Source of the DNA: CAYQDB01 sp964416195
GTDB taxonomy: Bacteria > Zixibacteria > MSB-5A5 > GN15 > FEB-12
Direction: 5' to 3'
Assembly (NCBI GenBank): GCA_964416195.1
Contig: CAYQDB010000005.1
Coordinates: 105,582-169,581 of the forward strand
DNA: 64,000 bases
The notes below the pieces were generated by a model, which was not told the origin of the DNA, ran no database searches, and saw nothing but the letters and a program-made list of their open reading frames with translations. How positions within the stretch are numbered: position 1 is the first letter of the stretch; every line of letters begins with the position of its first letter. This document shows, in pieces, positions 1-8,353 of this stretch. The translations under genes were made by a program, and so were the position numbers.

Positions 1-1491
1 ATCATGGACACCTGGGGTGAACTGTATACCGGTGTGTCATTCAAACTTGACCATGATTGGTGCCGGATAGTATACACTGAAGTCTACAGTAACTGGATCA
101 GAGCCTATAGTTCCTATGGCTCCTCAGGCTGTCAGCTTTGGGCACCGAAAAGCATTGCGTCGCTGGCGCCGTTCAATGATGTATCCTGGAGTTGGTACCA
201 TTACATCTACGTTGCTGACACCGAGAACGATCGGATTGTCAGGCTTCTCTACGATTGGCGTCCAGGGTATCAATATATGATCTGTAATACTCCGATAACT
301 GGAAACGGTTTGGATCGGCCGTGCGATCTTGATCTCAACGACGCTGGTACCTTTTGGACCGAAGTTGACGATAACTACCTCTGGGTCGTGAACTCTCCAA
401 ACGGGATAGGTCCAAGTGAGATTAAAAGATTTACCACCGATGGCGTGTTACGAAGTACCTTTGGGAACTACGGGTGCGATGGTCAGGTGGGTGACTTCTG
501 TCGCTTGACGGCTATCGTCTCCGCACGCAGCTATTTCTTATCGGAGCCGTATGATATGTATGCTAATACGGATCACTTTTATGTTGCGGATGCGGGAAAT
601 AACAGAATTGTTATGTTGTATAAAGAACCTAGCTCCGAGACCGTGTACTGGGTAGCGGAGACAAGTACGAGTTCTTCCATTGTTGACTTGGAAACGGATG
701 TCTTCGGCCATCTCTGGGCGGTGGATCAAGAGGCCGGAACGATTACAAAATACAGATTTGATCTTTTCCCTCTGTGCACTTTTGGCAGTTCGGGAATAGG
801 TGAGAATCAATTCTTGCAGCCAATCAGTATGACCAACAATGGCGGTTATTATGGCTTTGGCAACATGTCGGTGGCGGAAGCCTGGACTGATTCCAGCGGC
901 GGTCAGTATTTTGCTATAGGTACGGACATACTAGATTTTGAGGTGAGTACATCCCAGTCAGAGCACTGGCATTACATTAACTACGTGTTGGTGGATCCGT
1001 CTGATGTCAGCATCAAGATATACAATCAGCAGGCGGAATTGGTTAAAACCCTATTCGATGGAGAACAGTTCTCAGGACCGGCTTCTTTCGTATGGGATGG
1101 CTTGGATGATTCCGAACAACCGGCAGCTACCGGAGAATATCGGGTGGTGGTGGTGGATACGTGTACATACTGGAATGTAGAGACCCAAACGCCAGTTAAC
1201 GTTGTGACCAAGGAGGGATGGATCCATCACGTTTACAACCCCACCTGCTGCAACGGTGACGGGATTCGCGGCAATGCCGACGGTGTTACTGGCATTGGTG
1301 GGGAGGTTGACGTGGCCGACCTGACCTACCTGGTTAAATACTTGTTCCAGGGTGGTCCTCCACCTCCATGTGAAGAGGAAGGTAACGCTGACGGGATTAT
1401 CGGCCCAGGAGGACCAATAGACACTGCCGATCTGACCTATCTGGTTGCCTACTTGTTCAAGAGTGGCCCAGCACCACCACCGTGTGACTAG
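1..1491 (+). CDS. Secreted NHL-like beta-propeller protein with FlgD-like and dockerin-like C-terminus (5' partial)
   Basis: The reading frame is open to the window edge and the first ATG (base 4) is not followed by a signal peptide, so the true start lies upstream. Residues about 65-260 hold propeller-type repeats (YVADTENDRIVRL, FYVADAGNNRIVML, LWAVDQEAGTITKY) typical of NHL blades. Residues about 335-390 resemble the FlgD-type Ig fold (VSIKIYNQQAELVKTLFDG, then WDGLDDS). Residues about 415-495 carry two dockerin-like repeats (DVADLTYLVKYLFQGG and DTADLTYLVAYLFKSG), each preceded by an NADG calcium-loop-like motif with a short insertion. The protein is probably exported and displayed or assembled outside the cell. 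Ligand unknown. A clear terminator follows. Confidence 0.75.
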   Translation: MMDTWGELYTGVSFKLDHDWCRIVYTEVYSNWIRAYSSYGSSGCQLWAPKSIASLAPFNDVSWSWYHYIYVADTENDRIVRLLYDWRPGYQYMICNTPITGNGLDRPCDLDLNDAGTFWTEVDDNYLWVVNSPNGIGPSEIKRFTTDGVLRSTFGNYGCDGQVGDFCRLTAIVSARSYFLSEPYDMYANTDHFYVADAGNNRIVMLYKEPSSETVYWVAETSTSSSIVDLETDVFGHLWAVDQEAGTITKYRFDLFPLCTFGSSGIGENQFLQPISMTNNGGYYGFGNMSVAEAWTDSSGGQYFAIGTDILDFEVSTSQSEHWHYINYVLVDPSDVSIKIYNQQAELVKTLFDGEQFSGPASFVWDGLDDSEQPAATGEYRVVVVDTCTYWNVETQTPVNVVTKEGWIHHVYNPTCCNGDGIRGNADGVTGIGGEVDVADLTYLVKYLFQGGPPPPCEEEGNADGIIGPGGPIDTADLTYLVAYLFKSGPAPPPCD

Positions 1492-1518
1492 TACGGAACG
1501 AAAGATACTGATTGAGTA

Positions 1519-1551
1519 AGCCGGCGCCGTCGTGGTGTCGGCTACTCTTTT
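1519..1551 (+). terminator. Rho-independent terminator
   Basis: A 10-bp stem with two G-U wobbles (1519-1528 with 1534-1543) and a 5-base loop is followed by ACTCTTTT. It lies 28 bases after the stop of the dockerin-like gene. Confidence 0.65.
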
Positions 1552-1552
1552 G

Positions 1553-1579
1553 GTGTCAGGTGTTCAAGGCGACTGACAC
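1553..1579. repeat. Inverted repeat upstream of promoter
   Basis: GTGTCAG (1553-1559) and CTGACAC (1573-1579) form a perfect 7-bp inverted repeat with a 13-base loop, ending 16 bases before the -35 box at 1596. It could be an operator or a secondary hairpin of the terminator region; nothing more can be said. Confidence 0.3.
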
Positions 1580-1595
1580 GCTACCACTAATCCGA

Positions 1596-1623
1596 TTGAC
1601 AAATCCCGTTTGCACCGTACCTT
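1596..1623 (+). promoter_or_regulatory. Promoter, leaderless type, for the TPR membrane protein
   Basis: TTGACA (1596-1601), a 16-base spacer, then TACCTT (1618-1623). A GTG in the frame of the downstream gene sits at 1631, seven bases after the -10 box and with no Shine-Dalgarno sequence. The flanks (AATCCGATTGACA and CACCGTAC) recur exactly at 3751-3782. Confidence 0.5.
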
Positions 1624-1630
1624 ATAGAGC

Positions 1631-1825
1631 GTGATATCCGGCCTAACTCATAACACCAAAATCGAGAAGCGCTTTGTTCTGCTTGCGTATTATGCAGTCC
1701 TGGGTCTTTTTCTGTTGGCGTCGTTTTTTCCTCAACATCGCATCTAGGGTATCAACTGGTGGGCGTATTTCCCAGATTATGTCCCATTTGTTCTCTTTGC
1801 CATAGGCGCTATTGTTCCTGGAGTC
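1631..1825 (+). other. In-frame N-terminal extension of the TPR membrane protein, interrupted by TAG
   Basis: From GTG 1631 the frame reads a hydrophobic segment (FVLLAYYAVLGLFLLASFF), then PQHRI, a TAG at 1745-1747 (codon 39), then GINWWAYFPDYVPFVLFAIG, and runs without a break into ATG 1826. Membrane-like coding sequence continues on both sides of the stop, so the extension looks like the real N-terminus with a TGG-to-TAG change. It may be a sequencing or assembly error, a recent mutation, or readthrough. Confidence 0.55.
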
Positions 1826-3733
1826 ATGCTGTTTTTCTACAAACGCAGTGGATCAGATGTAGGCAAGGAGCAGACGACAGCTGGCAATAGCAGCATGTAT
1901 TTCATCGTTGTATTCGGTTTGACTGTGCTGTACGGGCTGGTGTTTTATTTCTTACGGGCGAGGACGCATTTCCTTGGGGACGGATATCAAATCCTATCGA
2001 TACTGGGATCTGATACTCCTTTCATCAAGCCAACGGAGCATGGTGAAGCATTGGTTCATCTCTGGGTAAGATCACTCATTGGTGCCGAGGGGGAAACAAG
2101 CGCGCTGTTGAGTTATCAGGCAGTATCGATTTCAGCCGGGTTGTTATTTCTGATTGCTGTGGGGCTGGCCAGCAGGTGGTTATTTGACCGAACGATCAAC
2201 AGAGTTTTATTCTGGCTGGGGTTGGCGTCAAGCGGGTATATGCTGTTGTTCTTCGGGTATGTCGAGAACTACTCGCTGTTTGTCTTGTCGGTGGGCGTGT
2301 ATTCACTGCTGGGATTGTTGGTAATCAAGGGGAAAATCAAGAGGTGGGTAATCCTGCCAATTGTTGCGCTATCGATATTCTTTCATACCATGGGCGTGAC
2401 TCTGATACCGAGCGCCATCTACCTGTTATTGACCAATACCAAGCTCGGCAATAGAATCGCCAGAGTAAACCCAAAGAACAAATCGTTGCTGGCGCTTGTC
2501 GTGGGACTGATCTTGCTTGCCGTTTTCTACCATTTCTATACAACCGATTACTTCTTCCGTTTCGCCTTTGTCCCACTGTTTGAAAACAGGTTTACGGCAG
2601 AAGAGTATACTCTTTTTTCCGTGAAGCATCTACTGGACTATACCAACTTGTTGATTCTTCTGCTTCCGGGTCTGCCGCTGATCGTGGTAGGGCTGTTCTC
2701 TATGCCTGTGCGAAAGATAACCAGACAGAGGGAGTACCGTTACCTGTTCATTTTGCTGGTTTCAACACTTGGAGCAGCGTTCATCTTAGACCCCAAACTC
2801 AGTATGCCGCGTGATTGGGATTTGTTTTCTTTTATCGGTGTGCCATTGGCTCTTTTTGGATACTATCTGTTATTGGATCACCGTAAATCTATCAAGTTTA
2901 ACGTTAATGTTTGCATACTGACAATTGTGCTGGGCTTTCTATCCCTGTTCCCCAGAGCCACGAGTCAGGTGGTTCCCGAGGTCTCAGTAGCACATTGTAG
3001 AAGCTACTTTACATTGGATAAGGTAAAAAACAGAAATGCCAGGCGCATCCTTATTAGCTTTTACGAAAAGGCTGGTGACAAAGAGATGGCACAGTTAGAA
3101 ACTCAATGTGCTTCTGCGGCTTTTCCCGAAAGACGATTGGTAGATAGCGCCGTCGTGCTCATAAACAAAGGCTACACATTGGAAGCAGTTACATATCTTC
3201 ATCGAGTCCTTCAAGTAAACCCTTTATATGCCGATGCCTGGTTAAATCTTGGTAAATGCTACGGCCTCTTAAAGCACCATGATGAAGCCATTGAGTTCAT
3301 TGAAATAGCTAATGGTTTGAATCCCTACAACGCAGTATTCTCGAATTATCTGGGTTCCGCATACTTCTTTGGCGGTGATTACAAGAGAGCTGAAAAGGCT
3401 CTGAAACAATCGGTGTCGCTGGGTCCTTCATACTTCGAACCACTCTTCCGACTAATTCAGTTATACTCCATACAGGAGAACTGGCGGGGATATTATGAGT
3501 ACTTCCCGAGGTTCTCATCATTACTTGATGCCTCTCCGGAGGCCTTGCAGGCACTGGGGAACTTCCACCTCAACAGAAGAGATTACAGAAAGGCTGCTGA
3601 AGTCTATTGGCTCGTCTCAAAAAGGGGACTCGACACCGTGTATATTGACCTGCTTATTGAGAAGCATCCCCAACTAAAACAGTACTTTCTTCAACAGACT
3701 GTATCACCTAACTCTTCTGACAGTCAACCGTGA
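1826..3733 (+). CDS. Polytopic membrane protein with C-terminal TPR repeats
   Basis: Given as the uninterrupted part (635 aa); the natural start is probably GTG 1631 (see the separate entry). The first ~390 residues are dominated by hydrophobic segments, roughly nine or ten membrane spans, with FLGDGYQIL after the first full span. This layout recalls GT-C or PMT-like membrane glycosyltransferases, but no acidic catalytic motif is certain. Residues about 440-600 form TPR-like helices (ADAWLNLGKCYGLLKHHDEA, LGSAYFFGGDYKRAEKALKQ). TPR plus membrane domain is common in bacterial surface glycan or protein-glycosylation proteins; that role is an inference. It is a single gene between its own promoter and the next one. 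Confidence 0.6.
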   Translation: MLFFYKRSGSDVGKEQTTAGNSSMYFIVVFGLTVLYGLVFYFLRARTHFLGDGYQILSILGSDTPFIKPTEHGEALVHLWVRSLIGAEGETSALLSYQAVSISAGLLFLIAVGLASRWLFDRTINRVLFWLGLASSGYMLLFFGYVENYSLFVLSVGVYSLLGLLVIKGKIKRWVILPIVALSIFFHTMGVTLIPSAIYLLLTNTKLGNRIARVNPKNKSLLALVVGLILLAVFYHFYTTDYFFRFAFVPLFENRFTAEEYTLFSVKHLLDYTNLLILLLPGLPLIVVGLFSMPVRKITRQREYRYLFILLVSTLGAAFILDPKLSMPRDWDLFSFIGVPLALFGYYLLLDHRKSIKFNVNVCILTIVLGFLSLFPRATSQVVPEVSVAHCRSYFTLDKVKNRNARRILISFYEKAGDKEMAQLETQCASAAFPERRLVDSAVVLINKGYTLEAVTYLHRVLQVNPLYADAWLNLGKCYGLLKHHDEAIEFIEIANGLNPYNAVFSNYLGSAYFFGGDYKRAEKALKQSVSLGPSYFEPLFRLIQLYSIQENWRGYYEYFPRFSSLLDASPEALQALGNFHLNRRDYRKAAEVYWLVSKRGLDTVYIDLLIEKHPQLKQYFLQQTVSPNSSDSQP

Positions 3734-3757
3734 CTGAATATCTCCCCGCCAATCCGA

Positions 3758-3785
3758 TTGACAATTTCAGATAACACCGTACATT
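3758..3785 (+). promoter_or_regulatory. Promoter, leaderless type, for the GAF-PP2C gene
   Basis: TTGACA (3758-3763), a 16-base spacer, then TACATT (3780-3785). ATG 3796 lies ten bases downstream and has no Shine-Dalgarno. The 13 bases ending in the -35 box and the 8 bases at the spacer/-10 boundary are identical to the promoter at 1596. Confidence 0.5.
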
Positions 3786-3795
3786 GTTGCCCAGA

Positions 3796-5541
3796 ATGAC
3801 CAACCCGACTGATCATACGAAGACTGAAAAACTCCTGCTCGAAGCCGGCCGGAGGTTTAACTCTACCCTCGATTACGAAGAGTTGATCGAGCAGGTTTTG
3901 AAACTCGTCATGGCGGCGGTCGAGGCCGAGGCTGCTCTGGTATTTCGGGTCGACCACAACCGCACTGACATGAAAATCCGCTTCATGAGATGCACCGATG
4001 TCAAGATGACCATCTTCTACCGCGAACTGGGGCAGGGAGTGGTTGGATGGGTGGCCAGGTACAAAGAGCCGGTCATCATCAACGATGCCACTAATGATTC
4101 GCGGGTCGATCCTGAAATTAAGAAAAACGGAAGCATCAAGATTAGGTCAGTCCTGACTGTGCCGCTCATCGGCAAAGGTCAGATGATCGGCGTAATAGAG
4201 GCTATCAATAAAATCGATGGTAAGTTCACGGCAGCCGATCTTGACATTCTGATTGGTCTGGCCAACCAGATAGCAGTAGCAATAGACAACGCCCACCTGT
4301 ATCGCGCCGTCAAGCGGGAGGCTCTCGAGCGGACTCTTCTGTATGAAATCGGGAAGAAGCTCTCCAGCTCTCTCAAACTCGACGAAGTGCTTCGCGAAAT
4401 GCTCAGTTCGTTAAAACAGGTGGTTGATTACAGCGCCGGCGGGGTCTTTCTGATTGATCCGGACAAGGAAGAAATCGGGTCTATATATACAGTCGGCTAC
4501 GATCCTGACAGCGAATCAGATGTGCATCTTAAGATCGGACAGGGGGTAATCGGCTATGTCGCCAAGTCCGGCGAGTCGGTAATAGTGCCCGATGTCTCTG
4601 TCGATGATCGCTATGTCAACGCCAGACCAGCGACGAAAAGCGAAATCGTGGTTCCTATGGTGCTTGACGAGAAGGTCATCGGGGTAGTCAACCTTGAATC
4701 TGATGAACGCAACGCATATGATTCTCACTACGGTGCTCTGATGGAGGCCTTCGCCTCGCAGGCAGCAGTGTCGATCGAACGCGCCCGCCTGCATGAGAGA
4801 CTTCTTTCCAGCCAGAAACTGGAACAACAACTCAATATCGCCCGTGAAATCCAGCGTAGTTTCCTTCCCACCTCGGACCCGAATATACCGGGCTATGACA
4901 TTGCCGGCAGGAATATCTCCTCTGAGCAGGTGGGCGGGGACTACTACGATTTCTTCCGCATCGTGCAAAATCATACTGGAATCGCCATTGCCGATGTCTC
5001 CGGCAAGGGCATCCCAGCAGCCCTTATCATGGCCTCGTTTCGAGCGTCGATAATAGCTGAAATCCGCAACAATTACTCCATCAGGACTATCTGCGGCAAG
5101 GTCAACAACTTGTTGTGCGAATCGCTCCAGCCGGGTAGTTTTGTGACCGCCGTCTATGGGGTGCTCGACTCGAAGAATCATATCCTGACTTTTACCAACT
5201 GCGGTCACGACTTCCCCATCCTACTGCGGAAAAGCGGCGAAATTGAGTATCTGAAAGAGGGAGGTCAGATTCTTGGTATTACCCGGGATGTCTCCTACGA
5301 GGAACGACCGGTCTTCTTGAATCCCGACGAAATCGTAGTTTTCTATACCGACGGTGTCACAGAGGTGTTTGATTCCGAAGAGAGACAGTTCGGTGTCGAG
5401 CGGCTGATAAGCACTATAAAGGATAACAAGGAAAAGAGCTGCCGTGAGATTCAAGATGCGGTCTATGACGCAGTCAAGCGCTTCGCCTCACCGGAACATA
5501 TTTTCGACGATTTTACTATGGTCGTGCTGAAGCGGCTGTAA
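3796..5541 (+). CDS. GAF-GAF-PP2C (SpoIIE/RsbU-type) serine phosphatase
   Basis: 581 aa, cytoplasmic. Two GAF sensory domains (about residues 15-165 and 185-330) are followed by a linker with REIQRSFLPTSDP, the usual entry to RsbU-type phosphatases, and a PP2C/SpoIIE domain (about 365-580). The metal-binding motifs are present: GGDYYDFF near 379, IADVSGKGIPAALIMA near 397, YTDGVTEVFD near 516 and DDFTMVVLK at the end. Such proteins dephosphorylate anti-sigma-factor antagonists in partner-switching cascades in response to a ligand bound by GAF. No anti-sigma or antagonist gene is adjacent, so the partner is unknown. ATG 3796 was chosen over an upstream TTG at 3784, which overlaps the -10 box. 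Confidence 0.88.
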   Translation: MTNPTDHTKTEKLLLEAGRRFNSTLDYEELIEQVLKLVMAAVEAEAALVFRVDHNRTDMKIRFMRCTDVKMTIFYRELGQGVVGWVARYKEPVIINDATNDSRVDPEIKKNGSIKIRSVLTVPLIGKGQMIGVIEAINKIDGKFTAADLDILIGLANQIAVAIDNAHLYRAVKREALERTLLYEIGKKLSSSLKLDEVLREMLSSLKQVVDYSAGGVFLIDPDKEEIGSIYTVGYDPDSESDVHLKIGQGVIGYVAKSGESVIVPDVSVDDRYVNARPATKSEIVVPMVLDEKVIGVVNLESDERNAYDSHYGALMEAFASQAAVSIERARLHERLLSSQKLEQQLNIAREIQRSFLPTSDPNIPGYDIAGRNISSEQVGGDYYDFFRIVQNHTGIAIADVSGKGIPAALIMASFRASIIAEIRNNYSIRTICGKVNNLLCESLQPGSFVTAVYGVLDSKNHILTFTNCGHDFPILLRKSGEIEYLKEGGQILGITRDVSYEERPVFLNPDEIVVFYTDGVTEVFDSEERQFGVERLISTIKDNKEKSCREIQDAVYDAVKRFASPEHIFDDFTMVVLKRL

Positions 5542-5562
5542 AGTGATGCAACAAGTCGTAGG

Positions 5563-6846
5563 TCAGGGCTCTTGGTATTCTGGGACCTCTTTCTCATGTT
5601 CATAAGATAAGAAGCTACGAAATTCCCTCTGCGACGAAAAAACAGCCGCCGCCAGGACAATAACTACGCCGCAGAAAGCGAAGATAAGAGGGATATTGTG
5701 ATTGGTCCAATCGGCAACAACCCCAGCCAACCCCAAACCGATCGGCATCAGCCCCATGGAGAGCGTACCAAGCAAACCGAATACTCTCCCGCGAATCTCC
5801 GAAGGAGTTGTGATCTGCAATATCGTCATCAAGTTGATACTGAAAAATCCTACCATAATGCCTACAGCAACCATCATGGCCACGGCCGCTGTCGCTGATG
5901 TCAAAAGACTCAGCCCCCCCATGCCTCCCCCTAGCGCAATCAGGGCGGCAATCATCCAGTAGCACCGCGCCTTTCCGGAGAGTTTGACCGCGCCTGCTAT
6001 AGAATAGCCAATGAGACTACCAAGACCCCACGCTGCCAGCATGTAACCGAACCAGTCAGGAGTCGCTGCCAGAAAATCCTCGACATAAAAGGGCAACAGC
6101 ACCGCGAAGGGTGAAAAAAAGAGATTTACAAAGGCCGCCATCAGGAACAGATTTCGCATCCCAACCCTTTTCCAGACATAGCGAAGTCCCTCTATTATAT
6201 CACTCTTGAAGCTGCGCATTAGTTCTCTCCAATCGCCGGACTTTTGGGGGACATTCTGCGGAATGGTGATAAACGCCTCGCTCACCGCCGAGAAGAGGTA
6301 CGATAAACCATCAATAAGAAAAAGTACAGGCGCACCCAGCAAACGATACAGAACACCGGCACTTCCCTGCCCCAAAAAGGTCGAAAGCTGGAGCGATACC
6401 TTGTTCATCGAATTAGCGGCAGCGACTTTTTCAGCAGGCACCAAGTCAGGGATAGAGGCCGATATCGCCGGGCGGAAAAACGAAATGACGATTGACGTAA
6501 AAACCGAGACGCCAAACAACCAGACCAGCGCGGTGTCAACTGCTTCCGGGGCGAAAAACAGCAGACCCGCCAATGAAAGAACCGCAAGTCCGTTGAGTAC
6601 ATCGCACAGCACAATAATGCGCTTGCGCGAGTGGCGATCGGCGAAGGTTCCGGCGACCGGTCCCAGAATGACTTCCGGTAGGTTGGAGACCATCATGATC
6701 AGGCCCATAAGGCTTGCCGAGCCGGTTTCATGCTTGATCCAGAACATCATGGCTATCGCAAAAGCCTGGCTGCCCATCTGGCTGACAAACTGCCCCTGCC
6801 AGAGCAACAGGAAATGACGGTTGAGAAGCTTGGTCGGTTGGGTCAT
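5563..6846 (-). CDS. MFS transporter, MFS_3-like exporter
   Basis: 427 aa, about 12 membrane spans. The N-terminus (LLWQGQFVSQMGSQAF) and the loop GPVAGTFADRHSRKRIIV match the major facilitator MFS_3 group, which includes enterobactin exporter-like and macrolide-efflux-like proteins. The substrate cannot be told from sequence. The gene is convergent with the PP2C phosphatase (21 bases apart) and divergent from ruvC across 133 bases that contain a perfect 12-bp palindrome, GCTTGCGCAAGC at 6901-6912, a possible operator. Confidence 0.82.
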   Translation of the reverse strand: MTQPTKLLNRHFLLLWQGQFVSQMGSQAFAIAMMFWIKHETGSASLMGLIMMVSNLPEVILGPVAGTFADRHSRKRIIVLCDVLNGLAVLSLAGLLFFAPEAVDTALVWLFGVSVFTSIVISFFRPAISASIPDLVPAEKVAAANSMNKVSLQLSTFLGQGSAGVLYRLLGAPVLFLIDGLSYLFSAVSEAFITIPQNVPQKSGDWRELMRSFKSDIIEGLRYVWKRVGMRNLFLMAAFVNLFFSPFAVLLPFYVEDFLAATPDWFGYMLAAWGLGSLIGYSIAGAVKLSGKARCYWMIAALIALGGGMGGLSLLTSATAAVAMMVAVGIMVGFFSINLMTILQITTPSEIRGRVFGLLGTLSMGLMPIGLGLAGVVADWTNHNIPLIFAFCGVVIVLAAAVFSSQREFRSFLSYEHEKEVPEYQEP

Positions 6847-6942
6847 ATCTCGTTTTTCGCAAAATGGCCCTTGTAGATTTCAATTAAGCACTTAAGTCCT
6901 GCTTGCGCAAGCCGTAGACGAAGCGACGGCGCCACTTTTATG

Positions 6943-6971
6943 TTGATATTGCAGTACAAGCGGCGTATTTA
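6943..6971 (+). promoter_or_regulatory. Possible ruvC promoter
   Basis: TTGATA (6943-6948), 17 bases, TATTTA (6966-6971). ruvC starts eight bases later with only a weak GAGG before ATG. Weak match; listed because it is the best candidate for the head of the ruvCAB run. Confidence 0.3.
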
Positions 6972-6979
6972 TAGAGGTC

Positions 6980-7474
6980 ATGCGAATACTTGGTATCGAT
7001 CCCGGGCTCAACATCACCGGCTATGGCATCCTAGAAAGAAATCAGCAACAGGTAATAGTTATCGAAGCCGGCGTAGTGCGTACAAACGGGGAAAACTCCA
7101 TGGCTGACAGGCTGCTCCAGATCGCCAAGGAAATCGAGGGGGTCATATCCCAATTTCAGCCTGATGCCATCGCCGTGGAGGAACTGTATTCTCATTACGG
7201 TCACCCAAGAACCGCTATCATAATGGGACACGCTCGGGGCGTGGTGTTTCTCAAAGCTGCGGAAGCAGGAGTGCCCGTTTTCCCCTATGCATCTACCCGG
7301 ATCAAGAAGTCGCTGACCGGTAACGGTCGGGCCTCAAAACGACAGATGCAATTGATGATAAAATCAACTCTCGGTCTTGCCGATGCTCCTGAGCCACCGG
7401 ATACCGCCGATGCCTTAGCAGTGGCTTTATGTCACTGTCGCGCCATAGCGCACAACCAGGCGGTGCTGATATGA
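6980..7474 (+). CDS. ruvC: Crossover junction endodeoxyribonuclease RuvC
   Basis: 164 aa, normal length for RuvC. It resolves Holliday junctions by paired nicking together with RuvAB. The four acidic catalytic residues are visible: Asp7 (GIDPGLNITGYG), Glu67 (AVEELY), Asp141 and Asp144 (DTADALAVAL). It heads a tight run: its stop overlaps the ruvA start as ATGA. Confidence 0.95.
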   Translation: MRILGIDPGLNITGYGILERNQQQVIVIEAGVVRTNGENSMADRLLQIAKEIEGVISQFQPDAIAVEELYSHYGHPRTAIIMGHARGVVFLKAAEAGVPVFPYASTRIKKSLTGNGRASKRQMQLMIKSTLGLADAPEPPDTADALAVALCHCRAIAHNQAVLI

Positions 7475-8106
7475 TTAGTCGCATCAGAGGTAAACTCAGC
7501 CTTGTGACTGATCATTATGCGCTCGTGGAAAACGCGGGGTTATTCTACGAGGTGATGGTTCCCTCTGCGCTGGCGGAGCGACTGAAGGAGAACGGCAGTG
7601 TCGGTGAGGAGATAACCTTCGAGACGATTTACTTCATCGAGGCCGGTGACAAAAGATCGAATTATTACCCAAAATTACTTGGTTTTACCGATCCCATCGA
7701 CCGCGAGTTCTTCTCGCTTTTCACACAGGTGCCAGGATTAGGGGTGAAAAAGGCGCTGAAATCGCTGGTTATGCCTATCAGAGACATTGCGACGGCAATT
7801 GAAACCAAAGATGTCGGCAAATTAAGTCAGCTTCCGGGAATCGGCGGGAGACTGGCAGACAAAATCGTTGCCGAGCTTCATGGCAAAACTGCCAAGTTTG
7901 CTCTTTCCAGGAGCGCCGAGCCGCTGGCCGTCAAACAGCGCCCGGCTATACCGTTTGTGTCGGAGGCAGTCGAAGTCCTTCTGCAATTGCAGTACAATCG
8001 CCGGGAAGCCGAACGGATGATCCAAAAGGCGTTGGACGCTGAACCAAAGATTTCTTCTGTGGAACAGTTGATAGCTGTTATATTTAAGAATGAGCGAAGA
8101 ACATAG
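7471..8106 (+). CDS. ruvA: Holliday junction branch migration protein RuvA
   Basis: 211 aa. The start at ATG 7471 overlaps the ruvC stop by four bases and gives the standard N-terminus MISRIRGKL. The OB-fold domain is followed by two helix-hairpin-helix motifs (VPGLGVKKALKSL and LPGIGGRLADKIVAEL) that bind junction DNA, then a C-terminal domain III (EAVEVLLQLQYNRREAERM) that contacts RuvB. Confidence 0.95.
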   Translation: MISRIRGKLSLVTDHYALVENAGLFYEVMVPSALAERLKENGSVGEEITFETIYFIEAGDKRSNYYPKLLGFTDPIDREFFSLFTQVPGLGVKKALKSLVMPIRDIATAIETKDVGKLSQLPGIGGRLADKIVAELHGKTAKFALSRSAEPLAVKQRPAIPFVSEAVEVLLQLQYNRREAERMIQKALDAEPKISSVEQLIAVIFKNERRT

Positions 8107-8353
8107 GGTAGAGAATACACCGGTGGAGACAATGTCACTGTACCAAGGTTGTTATCACCCTTCAATTCAGTCCAAGGAGACAGCCAATTTTATCTGTCGG
8201 GGCAGTATACGTCATAAGCTTACGAGCCGGCCAACACTGCTGTCAGCTGCCACCTGTCATGGTAAACCTAATCGAACCATGAGCGACATATCCACCCTTG
8301 TTCAGCTTTCTCAGGGGCTTGACGGGATGAAAGGGGTAACTTACCTGCTATGA
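8090..8353 (+). CDS. Small hypothetical ORF between ruvA and ruvB
   Basis: 87 aa, no family recognised. The ATG lies 17 bases inside the end of ruvA and the stop overlaps the ruvB start as ATGA, the geometry of translational coupling. The sequence is rich in Ser, Thr, His and Cys, lacks clear structure and could simply be a 243-base spacer that stays open. Included for the coupling pattern only. Confidence 0.25.
   Translation: MSEEHRVENTPVETMSLYQGCYHPSIQSKETANFICRGSIRHKLTSRPTLLSAATCHGKPNRTMSDISTLVQLSQGLDGMKGVTYLL

Noticed and set aside
4516..5208. 230-codon antisense frame within the PP2C gene
   Set aside because: Shadow frame opposite conserved phosphatase motifs.
6206..6817. 203-codon frame antisense to the MFS gene
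   Set aside because: Shadow; low-complexity Ser/Thr/Lys composition.
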